Positions 8,599 to 17,138 of a stretch of DNA of 64,000 nucleotides are shown piece after piece. Under the pieces are notes generated by a model. That model was not told the origin of the DNA and searched no databases. It saw only the letters and a program-made list of their open reading frames with translations. The position numbers and the translations under genes are program-made. Source of the stretch: CADEED01 sp041395625 (GTDB lineage: Bacteria; Pseudomonadota; Gammaproteobacteria; Steroidobacterales; Steroidobacteraceae); contig JAWLAE010000002.1 of assembly GCA_041395625.1 (NCBI GenBank), positions 1,116,001-1,180,000 of the forward strand, given 5' to 3'. Each line of letters begins with the position of its first letter. Positions within the stretch are counted from its first letter, which is position 1.

Positions 8599-10268
8599 CG
8601 GATGTCGACGCTGGTCTCGAACTCGACTTTGTCGAAATCGGTGACGAACGCATCCACCTCGAGATCCCACTCGCCGGGAATCAGCATTTCGCCGATCATC
8701 ACATGCCACATGCCGTTGGGCAGCTTCTCGCCCTTGAGGCGAATTTCCGAGATTCCCGCCGACTCCAGTGCCGTGACGATCTCGAGATCCGCCATGTCTG
8801 TGAGCACCTGCCCGGACGGATCTTTCACCGTGGCCATCAGCATGTTCTCGCCCGCGCGGGCTGGTGTCAGTTCGATATCGACGCTGTAGCCACTATCCGA
8901 CTTGAGTGTCGTCGCGAAACCATCCGACCCCATCGACATCCCGGGCGCGCCAGCGGCGGCTTGCGCCATGTTGGCGCGCGGCGGCGTCGACAGGGTCAAC
9001 GTCATGGCGGCACCCAGAATGAGCAGAAAGACGATGTATTCGACCGTGATCGTGCGCCGCATCCGCGGGGCAGCAGCTGCGTCGCCGCGCTCGAGCGCGG
9101 GCGTGAGTTTCAGCTTGTTGTAGCCCGCGATGCCTAACACGATCAGGAACAGGACGAGCTTGCGAACCAGCGAGTTGCCGTAATCGTTGTCGAACAGATT
9201 ACCGATGCTTTCGAGCTGGTTCCAGCTGATCACGACACCACTCACGACGACTGCGCCAACAGCCCATACAGCGCGCGTCGAGAACTGCGTCATGAGTGCG
9301 CCTGCCTCGGTGACCGACGTGCTCCTAGTGCTATGCCACAGCGGATAGAGGGAACCGAACCAGAACGCGACGGCAGCGAGGTGCAGCGCCACGACAGTCG
9401 CCAACAACCATACTGGCGGCGCCGTGGCAGCATGCCCGGTCACCAGAAAGCTCGCGATGGCGGCAGCGGCGCCCACCGCCAATGCGCCGGTCCGCGATTT
9501 GCCTGCAGCGCCCGAAAATGCCCACGCCAACAACAGCATGGCCGGCACGCCGATCGCTGCGCTCGCTGCCAGCGTGCTCGCCAGGCCGCGCGCCCAGGTT
9601 GCGCCAGCGAAGAACGCGGCGAAACTCCCTAACACCATTTCCGCGCCGCCGAAGCCGATCGCCAGCAGGTACGCTACGGCCGCGACGATGGCCACTGCAC
9701 GACCGACCCTGAAGGTGCGGGCCCGCGTCGGGGCTGGCAACGACAACAGCAGCGTCGCCAGCGCGGATCCCGCCGCCAACAACATGGCGGCATACAGCAG
9801 CCAACGGTTGAGTGCGACGGCCCAGGTCCATGGCGTAGAGGCCTGCGCGCTGCCAGCCTCGAGCGCCGAGGTGTCGGCCATCGGCTCGCCGATCGAGAAG
9901 CCAAAGGTGGTACCGACCGGGTGGGTATCGGCGGAGATGACTCGGTAGGTGAGTATGTAGGTACCGTTAGGCAAGCGATCGCCCAGCGGCAGGATCATGC
10001 GCGTGCCGTCGAGCCGGATCTCGCCTGGTCCGCCAACCTCGTTGCCTTCGCGATCGAGTATCTTGAAGAAGATCGGTCCGACGCCCTCATTGAACGTGAC
10101 CGAGACCTCCTCGGGCGCCGTATCGAGCATCTGCCCGGCCTTGGGCGACGAGTCCATCAGCACGGCATGGGCGTGCGACGCGCTAAAGCCCGTGCACCAA
10201 CACGCGACGACAGCGATCGCCAACCAAGCCGTCGCGGCAGTCGGCCGCGACCGCGTTGGTCCAGTCAT
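8595..10268 (-). CDS. CopC-CopD fusion with a C-terminal YtkA/FixH-like domain
   Basis: The 557-residue protein fuses three parts. After a signal segment, a CopC domain (about 34-125) begins with a mature N-terminal histidine (HAVLMDSSPKAG) and contains ADTHPVGTTFGFS, both typical of the Cu(II) site. Next comes a CopD domain of about eight membrane helices (150-425). After a further helix there is a beta-rich tail (about 455-557) with TPARAGENMLMATVKD and LPNGMWHVMIGEM, resembling YtkA/FixH-like folds. The predicted function is binding of periplasmic copper and its movement across the inner membrane. The start lies four bases after the stop of the YcnI-like gene. A three-part fusion of this kind is uncommon compared with separate copC and copD. 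Confidence 0.88.
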   Translation of the reverse strand: MTGPTRSRPTAATAWLAIAVVACWCTGFSASHAHAVLMDSSPKAGQMLDTAPEEVSVTFNEGVGPIFFKILDREGNEVGGPGEIRLDGTRMILPLGDRLPNGTYILTYRVISADTHPVGTTFGFSIGEPMADTSALEAGSAQASTPWTWAVALNRWLLYAAMLLAAGSALATLLLSLPAPTRARTFRVGRAVAIVAAVAYLLAIGFGGAEMVLGSFAAFFAGATWARGLASTLAASAAIGVPAMLLLAWAFSGAAGKSRTGALAVGAAAAIASFLVTGHAATAPPVWLLATVVALHLAAVAFWFGSLYPLWHSTRSTSVTEAGALMTQFSTRAVWAVGAVVVSGVVISWNQLESIGNLFDNDYGNSLVRKLVLFLIVLGIAGYNKLKLTPALERGDAAAAPRMRRTITVEYIVFLLILGAAMTLTLSTPPRANMAQAAAGAPGMSMGSDGFATTLKSDSGYSVDIELTPARAGENMLMATVKDPSGQVLTDMADLEIVTALESAGISEIRLKGEKLPNGMWHVMIGEMLIPGEWDLEVDAFVTDFDKVEFETSVDIR

Positions 10269-10272
10269 CGTG

Positions 10273-10890
10273 TTAGCGAGCCGCAGCTTTGGCGGGCGCC
10301 GGCGGGGTGAACGGATACTGGGGCCGACTCGGCTTCTCGAGCACCAGGAACGGCGCAGGACCTGGCGTCGCCGACATGAATTTCCACAGCTTGTCACCGA
10401 GTCCCGGCGTGCTCGCACTGAGTGCTTCGGTCGGCATGTCGATGTACTTGTCGTCACCCTTCTCGCAGACGTTGATTGTCTTGAAGAACAGGATCTTGCC
10501 CGGCGTATCCGGCAACGTCACCCGAAACTTGAAGCCTTCGAACACACCCATCGCCGGGATCATCGACTTCGGGTTCTTCCAGGTGATCTGCTCGACGACT
10601 TCGGTGATCATGTTGCCACCCTCGCCCGGAATCGGCTTCGGCAGCTTCTTCATCTTGGTTTCAACCTGCCAGTCGCGCGCCATACCGACCGTGACCCGAG
10701 TGATCTCCGCCGGAATCTGCATACGGACTTCTTTCACCGGACTGCCCTTGCAGCCGTGCGTCACGCGCATCTCGAGGTCCTGGGTGTAGCCGGCCGGCGC
10801 ATACATCGAGGTGAGGACATTGTGCGCCAACGCGTCAGCGGCGAGGACGCCGAAGCTGCTGACGGCCAAAACCACCACTGTCTTTTTCAT
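10273..10890 (-). CDS. YcnI-like (DUF1775) copper-binding exported protein
   Basis: The 205-residue protein has a signal peptide ending ADALA and a mature N-terminal His (HNVLTSMYAPAGYTQ), the copper-brace residue of YcnI proteins. GCKGSPVKEVRMQIP and CEKGDDKYIDMP supply the paired cysteines and conserved loops of the DUF1775 fold. A GGGGGG ribosome-binding site lies about seven bases before the ATG. It is the first gene of the operon YcnI, CopC-CopD, PepSY, CpcT-like, cytochrome c, TonB-dependent receptor. It probably delivers or stores copper in the periplasm for the CopC domain of the next gene. Both proteins would present an N-terminal His after processing. Confidence 0.85.
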   Translation of the reverse strand: MKKTVVVLAVSSFGVLAADALAHNVLTSMYAPAGYTQDLEMRVTHGCKGSPVKEVRMQIPAEITRVTVGMARDWQVETKMKKLPKPIPGEGGNMITEVVEQITWKNPKSMIPAMGVFEGFKFRVTLPDTPGKILFFKTINVCEKGDDKYIDMPTEALSASTPGLGDKLWKFMSATPGPAPFLVLEKPSRPQYPFTPPAPAKAAAR

Positions 10891-10948
10891 CGTTAATCCC
10901 CCCGGATCAAGTGGTCATGAGAATAGTACATCTGGGTGTCTTTTACAC

Positions 10949-11650
10949 CTAATCGCGCATGTGGTCGAGATACGCCTGCTCGAGCGCCGTGTGACTAACG
11001 TCGGCGGCCGCAAATTCAGCGCGCAGCCGCCCGTGCCGCATGATGCCGATACGCGTACCAGTCTCCTTGGCGCGGAACAAATCGTGCGTGGCCATCAGAA
11101 TGGCGGCGCCATCGCGAGCCAGACCCAGTATGAGCTCCGAAAATTCATTGCTGGCTTGTGGGTCGAGGCCCGAGGTCGGCTCATCGAGCAATAGTGCCGC
11201 AGCCTGCTTGCCGAGCGCGATGGCCACACCCACCTTCTGCCGCATGCCCTTGGAATAGCCTTGCAGTGCACGGTCGTGCGAGTCGACCGCGAGTCCCGCG
11301 CGGGACAACAAGGCGTGCAGCTGGTCCGGCGTGTAGTGATGGCCGCTCAACTCGGAGAAATACCGCAGGTTCTCCAGCCCGGTCAGCGCGCCGTACAGCA
11401 TCACCGTCTCCGGTATGTACGCGAGCTTGCGCCGCGCACCATTCGGATCGGCCACGACGTCGATGCCTGCCACTGTGGCACGGCCCGCGGTAGGCGGTAT
11501 GAAGCCCAGCAACAAGTTGATGGTGGTTGTCTTGCCGGCGCCGTTCGCCCCGAGCAGACAATAGATCTCGCCTGGATTGACCACTAGGTCGAGCTCGCAC
11601 AGCGCCGCCACTTCCCCGTACGATTTGGATAATTTCTCGGCCTGCAGCAA
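10949..11650 (-). CDS. ABC transporter ATP-binding protein
   Basis: The 233-residue nucleotide-binding subunit has Walker A GANGAGKTT (34-42), the signature YSKGMRQK (132-139), Walker B LLLDEPTSGLD (153-163) and the switch histidine in MATHD. The signature lacks the usual leading S/G-G pattern but is typical of ABC-2 exporters (NosF/CcmA-like). It lies ten bases after the second permease gene and completes a three-gene exporter with 11661-13070 and 13067-14479. The transported substrate is unknown. A weak hairpin (GGTGT/ACACC) overlaps its stop. Confidence 0.92.
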   Translation of the reverse strand: MLQAEKLSKSYGEVAALCELDLVVNPGEIYCLLGANGAGKTTTINLLLGFIPPTAGRATVAGIDVVADPNGARRKLAYIPETVMLYGALTGLENLRYFSELSGHHYTPDQLHALLSRAGLAVDSHDRALQGYSKGMRQKVGVAIALGKQAAALLLDEPTSGLDPQASNEFSELILGLARDGAAILMATHDLFRAKETGTRIGIMRHGRLRAEFAAADVSHTALEQAYLDHMRD

Positions 11651-11660
11651 CAGACACCTC

Positions 11661-13070
11661 CTAGACGAGCGGCAAACGACGTAAACGGCGGCTCGCCGAC
11701 ACTAACAACAACAGTGTGACCAGCAACAATGCCCCCGCGGACGGTGCGACCCGCAGCAGTGTATGACCGATGGGGCTGTCCCGAAATGCGAACTCTGGCA
11801 AATTTGCATAGTCCGCCGCGGACAAGCGCGCACCGCGTTCCATTGGGCGGACGAAGAACTCACGCCAGTCGCGATGGAACAGCAGTGCCTGGCGACGGAA
11901 TTCACGATGTCGCACACCGTCGCCGCCCGCCAGCGCCGTCAGCATCTGATAAGTCAGCGTACTGGGCGACAGATATTGCAAACCACTCACGACTCGTTGC
12001 TGACGCTCGGCCTGGGTGTCGAACTGCGCGAGCAGCGGCATGATCGCCTGCTCGATCGATGCTTCCGAACGCGCGACGCTCTGATAATACGCCGACGTAT
12101 CCATTTCGCCGCCCTGCATGTCGGGATGATCGAAGAAGTACTGATCGCGATCGGCGGCTGCAGCGCGATCGGCTGCCTCGCTCGCTTCGCGCAGCTCGGT
12201 AGTCAAGGTGACGCGTGACGGCGGCGCGAACGCGGTGACGGCAGCGAGATTGGTCAGGGCAGGTGCGATGATCACGAATGCCAGCCAGGCGCCCGCCAGA
12301 ATGGTGGCATTCTGATCGGAATTTCGCAGCTTCGAATTGACCCACAAGGCAAGTGCGAACCAGATGAGCGCATAGAGCGCCGCGCCCAGCCACACGCCGG
12401 CAAGCGCCAGCGCATCAGTCGCAGACGCGATCGGCACTCGCGTAACGAGCGCCGCGCCCAGGATGCCAATGGTCAGCGCAGCGAGCACGCTCAGCACGCG
12501 TGCCGCGAACTTCGCAGCGATCAGGTCCGTGATACTCGCGCCCGCAGCCACCGACATGGCGAGCACGCCTCGTTCACGCTCGCCGGATACCAGGTTGAAC
12601 GATAGCGCAATGATGACCAGCGGTAGCAGCCAGACGATCACGAAGGCGACGTCGAAGTTACCCAACGCCAGACGCAACGGATTGTCCAGCTCCTGTTGTG
12701 TCAGGAACGTGTGGGCACCGCGTGCGGTGATCGGGTAGTGCGCTGGCAACAGATCGCTCTGACCGACGGCCAGAGGACCAAGCGACGCTGGCGGCAAAAC
12801 GGCGGGATTGGCAAGGACGCTGAATCCCAGCGCACCTGGTGCCGTCGCCGTCTCGACACCCCGGCCGGCCTGCTCGCGCAGGGCAGCCACGAGCGTCGCA
12901 TAGTCGGCGCGCAACGCCGCCGCCATTGCGTTCTGTTTGGCGAGTAACGCGCGGCCATTCGCGGCTGCCGCCACCAGCAGCAGCACTAACAAGACGAACG
13001 ACCATGGGGCGAGTCGTTCACGCCGCAGCAACTGCAGCTCCTGACCGATCTTCGTCAACTTGGACGTCAT
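11661..13070 (-). CDS. ABC-2 type transporter permease (DUF3526-like), second subunit
   Basis: The 469-residue membrane protein has one N-terminal helix (APWSFVLLVLLLVAAAANGRAL), a large extracytoplasmic domain of about 120 residues, then a block of five helices (around 170-380) containing the SGERERGVL loop typical of ABC-2 permeases, a second soluble region and a final helix. Its ATG overlaps the stop of the preceding permease gene (ATGA). Both permeases share this layout and are likely to form a heterodimer with the ATPase at 10949. Such pairs commonly sit near TonB/PepSY genes; the substrate is not known. Confidence 0.85.
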   Translation of the reverse strand: MTSKLTKIGQELQLLRRERLAPWSFVLLVLLLVAAAANGRALLAKQNAMAAALRADYATLVAALREQAGRGVETATAPGALGFSVLANPAVLPPASLGPLAVGQSDLLPAHYPITARGAHTFLTQQELDNPLRLALGNFDVAFVIVWLLPLVIIALSFNLVSGERERGVLAMSVAAGASITDLIAAKFAARVLSVLAALTIGILGAALVTRVPIASATDALALAGVWLGAALYALIWFALALWVNSKLRNSDQNATILAGAWLAFVIIAPALTNLAAVTAFAPPSRVTLTTELREASEAADRAAAADRDQYFFDHPDMQGGEMDTSAYYQSVARSEASIEQAIMPLLAQFDTQAERQQRVVSGLQYLSPSTLTYQMLTALAGGDGVRHREFRRQALLFHRDWREFFVRPMERGARLSAADYANLPEFAFRDSPIGHTLLRVAPSAGALLLVTLLLLVSASRRLRRLPLV

Positions 13071-14479
13071 TGCGACAACACTTGCAAACGTCGCGTGGTC
13101 ATCGCCACCGCCAGAACGGTAGCTAACAGCCACAGCACCAACACCATCAGCGGCGCGCCAGAGCGCGCCAGCGATGCGTGCAAGGACTCGGGCTGGTAGC
13201 GGAATTCGCCGGTCGTACGCCACAGATCGGCGCCCGCCCGATAGCCGGTATCGCCAGCCTTGGAATTCACCGTGATGTCGCGATTTAGCAGTGCCATCAG
13301 TTCGCGCCGGAAGTCCTCCGCCGCGCGCTCGAAATGCCGCTGGTGGGCGAGGCTGGTGCCGGCGAGTTCCTGCGATACCAGCGCCAGCGCTGCACGCGGC
13401 GACAGAATGCTCGCCGCTTCGAGAATGTCGACTTGGGAATCGATGGCAGCGTTGAGCGTCGCAAACTCCTGGTCGTAGGCGGCGTTGCTGATCTCATCCT
13501 GAATGCCGAATACGACACCCTGAAAGTTGATCGGCAGATCCTCCTGCCGCTCGACTTTGTAGATCTTCAGCAGAGCATCGCGTCGCGCGGCAATGCGAGC
13601 CGCCGGCGGTAGTCCGCCCAGGCCTCCATTGATACCTTCCTCGACGCCCTGCATGAATGCCGCACGTGTCGGCGTTGGCGCCAGCACCCGGCCGAGATCG
13701 GCCGCCAGGCGAGGTACCACAAAGGTGGTGGTGGCCCAGAAGGCCAGCAGGATTAACAGCGCCATCTGCGATGAACTGGCGCGTGCCGACACGACCAGCG
13801 CAAACAGCAGCAATACGACGCCATAGAGCAGGTACACCGCCAACAGCAGCAGCGCTGCAGGCAACCAGACCGTGCCGCCCGCGAGTGCCAGTGCCAGCAG
13901 CGCGAGCAGCACGATTGGTGCCAACAGCACTACGGCGGCGGCAAAAATACCGAGAAACTTGCCGATGAAGAGCTGCCCAGGGGTGACCCCGGTGGCCAGC
14001 AGCAAGCGCAGGGTGCCGGTCTCCCGTTCGCGCGAAAAAGCCGCGTACGCCATCAGGATGAGTGCGAGCGGCACGAGCGCCTGGAACACGAAACTCAGCG
14101 ACAGCTCGCCGAAGCGCGCGAGTGGCGTCATGTCATCGGCCGGCCGACCCGTCGCGAAGTTGCGCTTGTGAGCTTCGAGCCAGATCGCGACGCCTTCGAA
14201 GCTCACTACGCCGGGATCGAAAAATGACAGCGGCAAGGCCGGCCGAAACGCATACACACCGTAGTGCGCGGCCGAATGCGGATTCTTCTCGCCCTGCTGC
14301 GTCCACTGCTCTGCCACGAGTGCCTGCGCAGCCGCTCGTTCGCCGGCCAACGCACTGTAACGCGCCGCGCCACTAGCGAGTGCAATGATGCCCAGCGCGA
14401 GCAATGCTGCAGCGCCGGTCAGTACGCGACCGTCGCGCAGAACGGCGAGAAACTCCTTGCGAAGTACCGTCGCGATCAC
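13067..14479 (-). CDS. ABC-2 type transporter permease (DUF3526-like), first subunit
   Basis: The product is about 470 residues. A GTG start at 14479 is chosen because a GGGGGG run lies eight bases upstream and the protein then begins at once with IATVLRKEFLAVLRDGR, as in related permeases. It has an N-terminal helix, a periplasmic domain (about 45-115), helices with the SREREtGTLRLLLA loop (about 140-160), further helices to about 255, a long soluble domain with coiled character and a C-terminal helix. The three genes 14479 to 10949 form one tightly packed exporter operon. Confidence 0.85.
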   Translation of the reverse strand: MIATVLRKEFLAVLRDGRVLTGAAALLALGIIALASGAARYSALAGERAAAQALVAEQWTQQGEKNPHSAAHYGVYAFRPALPLSFFDPGVVSFEGVAIWLEAHKRNFATGRPADDMTPLARFGELSLSFVFQALVPLALILMAYAAFSRERETGTLRLLLATGVTPGQLFIGKFLGIFAAAVVLLAPIVLLALLALALAGGTVWLPAALLLLAVYLLYGVVLLLFALVVSARASSSQMALLILLAFWATTTFVVPRLAADLGRVLAPTPTRAAFMQGVEEGINGGLGGLPPAARIAARRDALLKIYKVERQEDLPINFQGVVFGIQDEISNAAYDQEFATLNAAIDSQVDILEAASILSPRAALALVSQELAGTSLAHQRHFERAAEDFRRELMALLNRDITVNSKAGDTGYRAGADLWRTTGEFRYQPESLHASLARSGAPLMVLVLWLLATVLAVAMTTRRLQVLSQ

Positions 14480-14525
14480 TACAGGTGCCCCCCAAAACAA
14501 ATGCCGGCCCCGCGGCCGATCACAC

Positions 14526-15800
14526 TCACGGTCGGATCTGACCGCTGCCTCGCACAATGTATTTGTAGCTCGTCAGCTGCTCAACTCCGACCGGTCCACG
14601 AGCATGAAACCGATCCGTCGAGATACCGATCTCCGCCCCCATTCCAAACTCGCCGCCATCGGCAAACTGAGTTGACGCATTGTGCAGAACGATCGCGCTG
14701 TCGACCCTCGCCAGAAACCGCGCGGCCGTCGCTGCATCTGCCGTGACAATAGTCTCGGTGTGGGCCGAACCGTACTGCTCGATGTGCGCGATGGCCTCGT
14801 CCACGCCGTCTACCACCCGTACCGCGATGATTGCATCCAGATACTCAGTGCGCCAATCAGACTCCGCCGCTGGCTTCACCCGCGCATCGACCGCACGCAC
14901 CGCCTCGTCGCCCCGGACTTCGCAGCCAGCATCGAGCAGATCACTCACGATCGGCGCGAGGTGGGTACCGACGCAGGCCCGATCGACTAACAAGGTCTCG
15001 GCCGCACCGCAGATGCCGGTACGTCGCAACTTGGCATTGACCACGATAGCGCGCGCCATCGCCAGGTCCGCGTCGCGGTCAACGTAGACGTGGCAGATGC
15101 CTTCCAGATGACCGATCACGGGCACACGCGCCTGCTGCTGCACGCGCGCCACCAGGCTCTTGCCACCGCGTGGCACGAGGACATCGAGATAGTCGGTCAT
15201 GTCCGACAACATGTGACCCACGGCAGCACGATCAGTCGTCGGCACGAGTTGAATGCAGGCCTCCGGCAAACCAGCGGCCAGCACCCCTCGTACTAACGAC
15301 TCGTGGATGGCGCGATTTGAACGCACGCTCTCCGAGCCACCGCGCAGAATGGCGGCATTACCCGACTTCAGGCACAACGCGCCAGCATCGCAGGTGACGT
15401 TTGGCCGGCTCTCGTAGATGATGCCGATCACACCCAGCGGTACGCGTACGCGCTGAATCGCCAACCCATTCGGCCGCCGCCACTCAGCGATGACGCTGCC
15501 GACCGGATCCGGCAATGCCCTGATCGCTTCCACGCCAACCGCCATCGCCTCGACGCGCCGCGCATCGAGCTGCAGTCGATCGAGCAACGCCGCCGACAGG
15601 CCCTTGGCACGCGCGGCGTCGAGATCGAGTTGATTGGCAGCGAGAATGGTGGCGGACGACTGGCGCAAGTCCGCAGCCATGGCGGCCAACGCGCCGTTGC
15701 GGGTTGCCGTATCCGCGAGCGCCAAGTCACGTGCTGCGGCGACCGCGGTGCGACCCAGGGCGCTCATTGTCGCGCCCAGATCTGTGTCCGTGCCGCTCAC
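14526..15800 (-). CDS. proA: gamma-glutamyl phosphate reductase (ProA)
   Basis: The 424-residue enzyme reduces glutamate-5-phosphate with NADPH in proline synthesis. It shows VPLGVIGIIYESRPNVT (120-136), the catalytic Cys264 in RRTGICGAAETLL and the C-terminal FGMGAEIGISTDRFHARGPVG signature. Length is normal for the family. The GTG start overlaps the proB stop (GTGA), which implies coupling; an in-frame ATG 11 codons later is a less likely alternative. The order here is proB then proA on the minus strand. Confidence 0.97.
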   Translation of the reverse strand: MSGTDTDLGATMSALGRTAVAAARDLALADTATRNGALAAMAADLRQSSATILAANQLDLDAARAKGLSAALLDRLQLDARRVEAMAVGVEAIRALPDPVGSVIAEWRRPNGLAIQRVRVPLGVIGIIYESRPNVTCDAGALCLKSGNAAILRGGSESVRSNRAIHESLVRGVLAAGLPEACIQLVPTTDRAAVGHMLSDMTDYLDVLVPRGGKSLVARVQQQARVPVIGHLEGICHVYVDRDADLAMARAIVVNAKLRRTGICGAAETLLVDRACVGTHLAPIVSDLLDAGCEVRGDEAVRAVDARVKPAAESDWRTEYLDAIIAVRVVDGVDEAIAHIEQYGSAHTETIVTADAATAARFLARVDSAIVLHNASTQFADGGEFGMGAEIGISTDRFHARGPVGVEQLTSYKYIVRGSGQIRP

Positions 15801-16972
15801 GCCTGCTGCGCCTGCAAGCCCGCCGTGGCGCGCAACAACACCAGATCGTCGCGATGGATCATCTCATCGCGCCCTCGGAATCCCAGCAGCGACGCAATCT
15901 CTGAACTGCGCTTGCCCAGGATACGTGCCGCATCGACATCGGAATACGCAATTATGCCACGCGCGATTTCGGCACCGTCCGGCGTCAGGACGCTCACCGT
16001 GTCACCCCGATCGAAGCGGCCGAGCGCCCGGACCACGCCCGCCGGCAGCAAGCTCTTGCCAGCTAACAAGGCGGTCACCGCCCCCGCATCGATGGTGATA
16101 GCGCCGGCAGGCTTGAGCGTCCCGGCGATCCATTGTTTGCGCGCGGCGACCGGTGTGGCGCCCGGCAGAAACCAGGTGCACCTCGCGCCCTCTTCGATAC
16201 GCGCAAGCGGATGCACGTGGTGCCCCGAAGCGATGCACAGCGCGCAGCCTGCCGATACGGCAATCTTGGCTGCCATCAGCTTCGTGACCATGCCGCCCGT
16301 GCCGACAACAGAAGCAGACCCGCCCGCCATCGCTTCGATCATGGGCGTGATGTGCTCGACGCGCGCAATGAACTCCGCACTGGGATCTAGCGTTGGGTCC
16401 GTGGCGAACAAGCCCTCGACATCAGATAACAGCACCAGACAATCGGCGCTCGCCATCTGCGCAACGCGGGCAGCGAGCCGGTCATTGTCGCCGTAGCGAA
16501 TCTCCGCCGTGGCGACGGTGTCGTTCTCATTGATGACTGGCAACGCGCCGAGCGACAGCAAAGCGTTCAGCGTCGCCCGCGCATTGAGATAGCGGCGACG
16601 CTGCTCGGTGTCTCCCAAGGTGAGCAGCACCTGCGCGACAGTCACGTCGGCGCTTTCCAGCAACTCCTTATATACGTGCGCCAAGCGGATCTGGCCAACC
16701 GCAGCGGCCGCTTGGCTCTCCTCCAGACGTAGGGGCCCGCTCGCGAGGCCCAGGTGCCGCCGTCCGAGCGCGACCGCGCCCGATGACACCAGAATTACTT
16801 CCTGGCCGCGCTTGCGCAACCTGATCAGATCCGCAATGACAGTCTCGAGCCACGCCCGGTTGATCTGCCCGGAGGCCGGATCGACCAGCAACGCCGACCC
16901 CACTTTGATGACAATGCGGCGTGCATCGCGCAATAATGCACTGTCTAGGACATCGCCCCCCACGCTATTCAT
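15797..16972 (-). CDS. proB: glutamate 5-kinase (ProB)
   Basis: The 391-residue kinase catalyses the first step of proline synthesis. An amino acid kinase domain shows IVIKVGSALL, VSSGAVALG, NENDTVA and FGDND-type YGDNDRLAA segments. A C-terminal PUA domain (about 285-380, PAGVVRALGRFDRGDTVSVLT) follows. Start 16972 (MNSVGGDVL) fits the family length; the reading frame continues upstream for 23 codons without a good ribosome-binding site. It is divergent from ccoN with 166 bases between them, in which no perfect FNR box is seen. Confidence 0.96.
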   Translation of the reverse strand: MNSVGGDVLDSALLRDARRIVIKVGSALLVDPASGQINRAWLETVIADLIRLRKRGQEVILVSSGAVALGRRHLGLASGPLRLEESQAAAAVGQIRLAHVYKELLESADVTVAQVLLTLGDTEQRRRYLNARATLNALLSLGALPVINENDTVATAEIRYGDNDRLAARVAQMASADCLVLLSDVEGLFATDPTLDPSAEFIARVEHITPMIEAMAGGSASVVGTGGMVTKLMAAKIAVSAGCALCIASGHHVHPLARIEEGARCTWFLPGATPVAARKQWIAGTLKPAGAITIDAGAVTALLAGKSLLPAGVVRALGRFDRGDTVSVLTPDGAEIARGIIAYSDVDAARILGKRSSEIASLLGFRGRDEMIHRDDLVLLRATAGLQAQQA

Positions 16973-17138
16973 GCAGGCCAGTTTACGGGAAGCACGTTCA
17001 CGAGGCGAACCGTCAGTTGGCACGATAGCCGCACAATTCACGGCGCGCTAGGTAAAGGTCCCTATTCGTAAATGGGCCACGCCCTACGAGAATGCGCCAA
17101 GCTCGGGGAGCTTTGGACAAGTTTTGGAAAGGATAGTT

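Noticed and set aside
16973..17138. FNR/ANR box in front of ccoN
   Set aside because: Expected for a cbb3 operon, but no TTGAT-N4-ATCAA or close match was found in the region.
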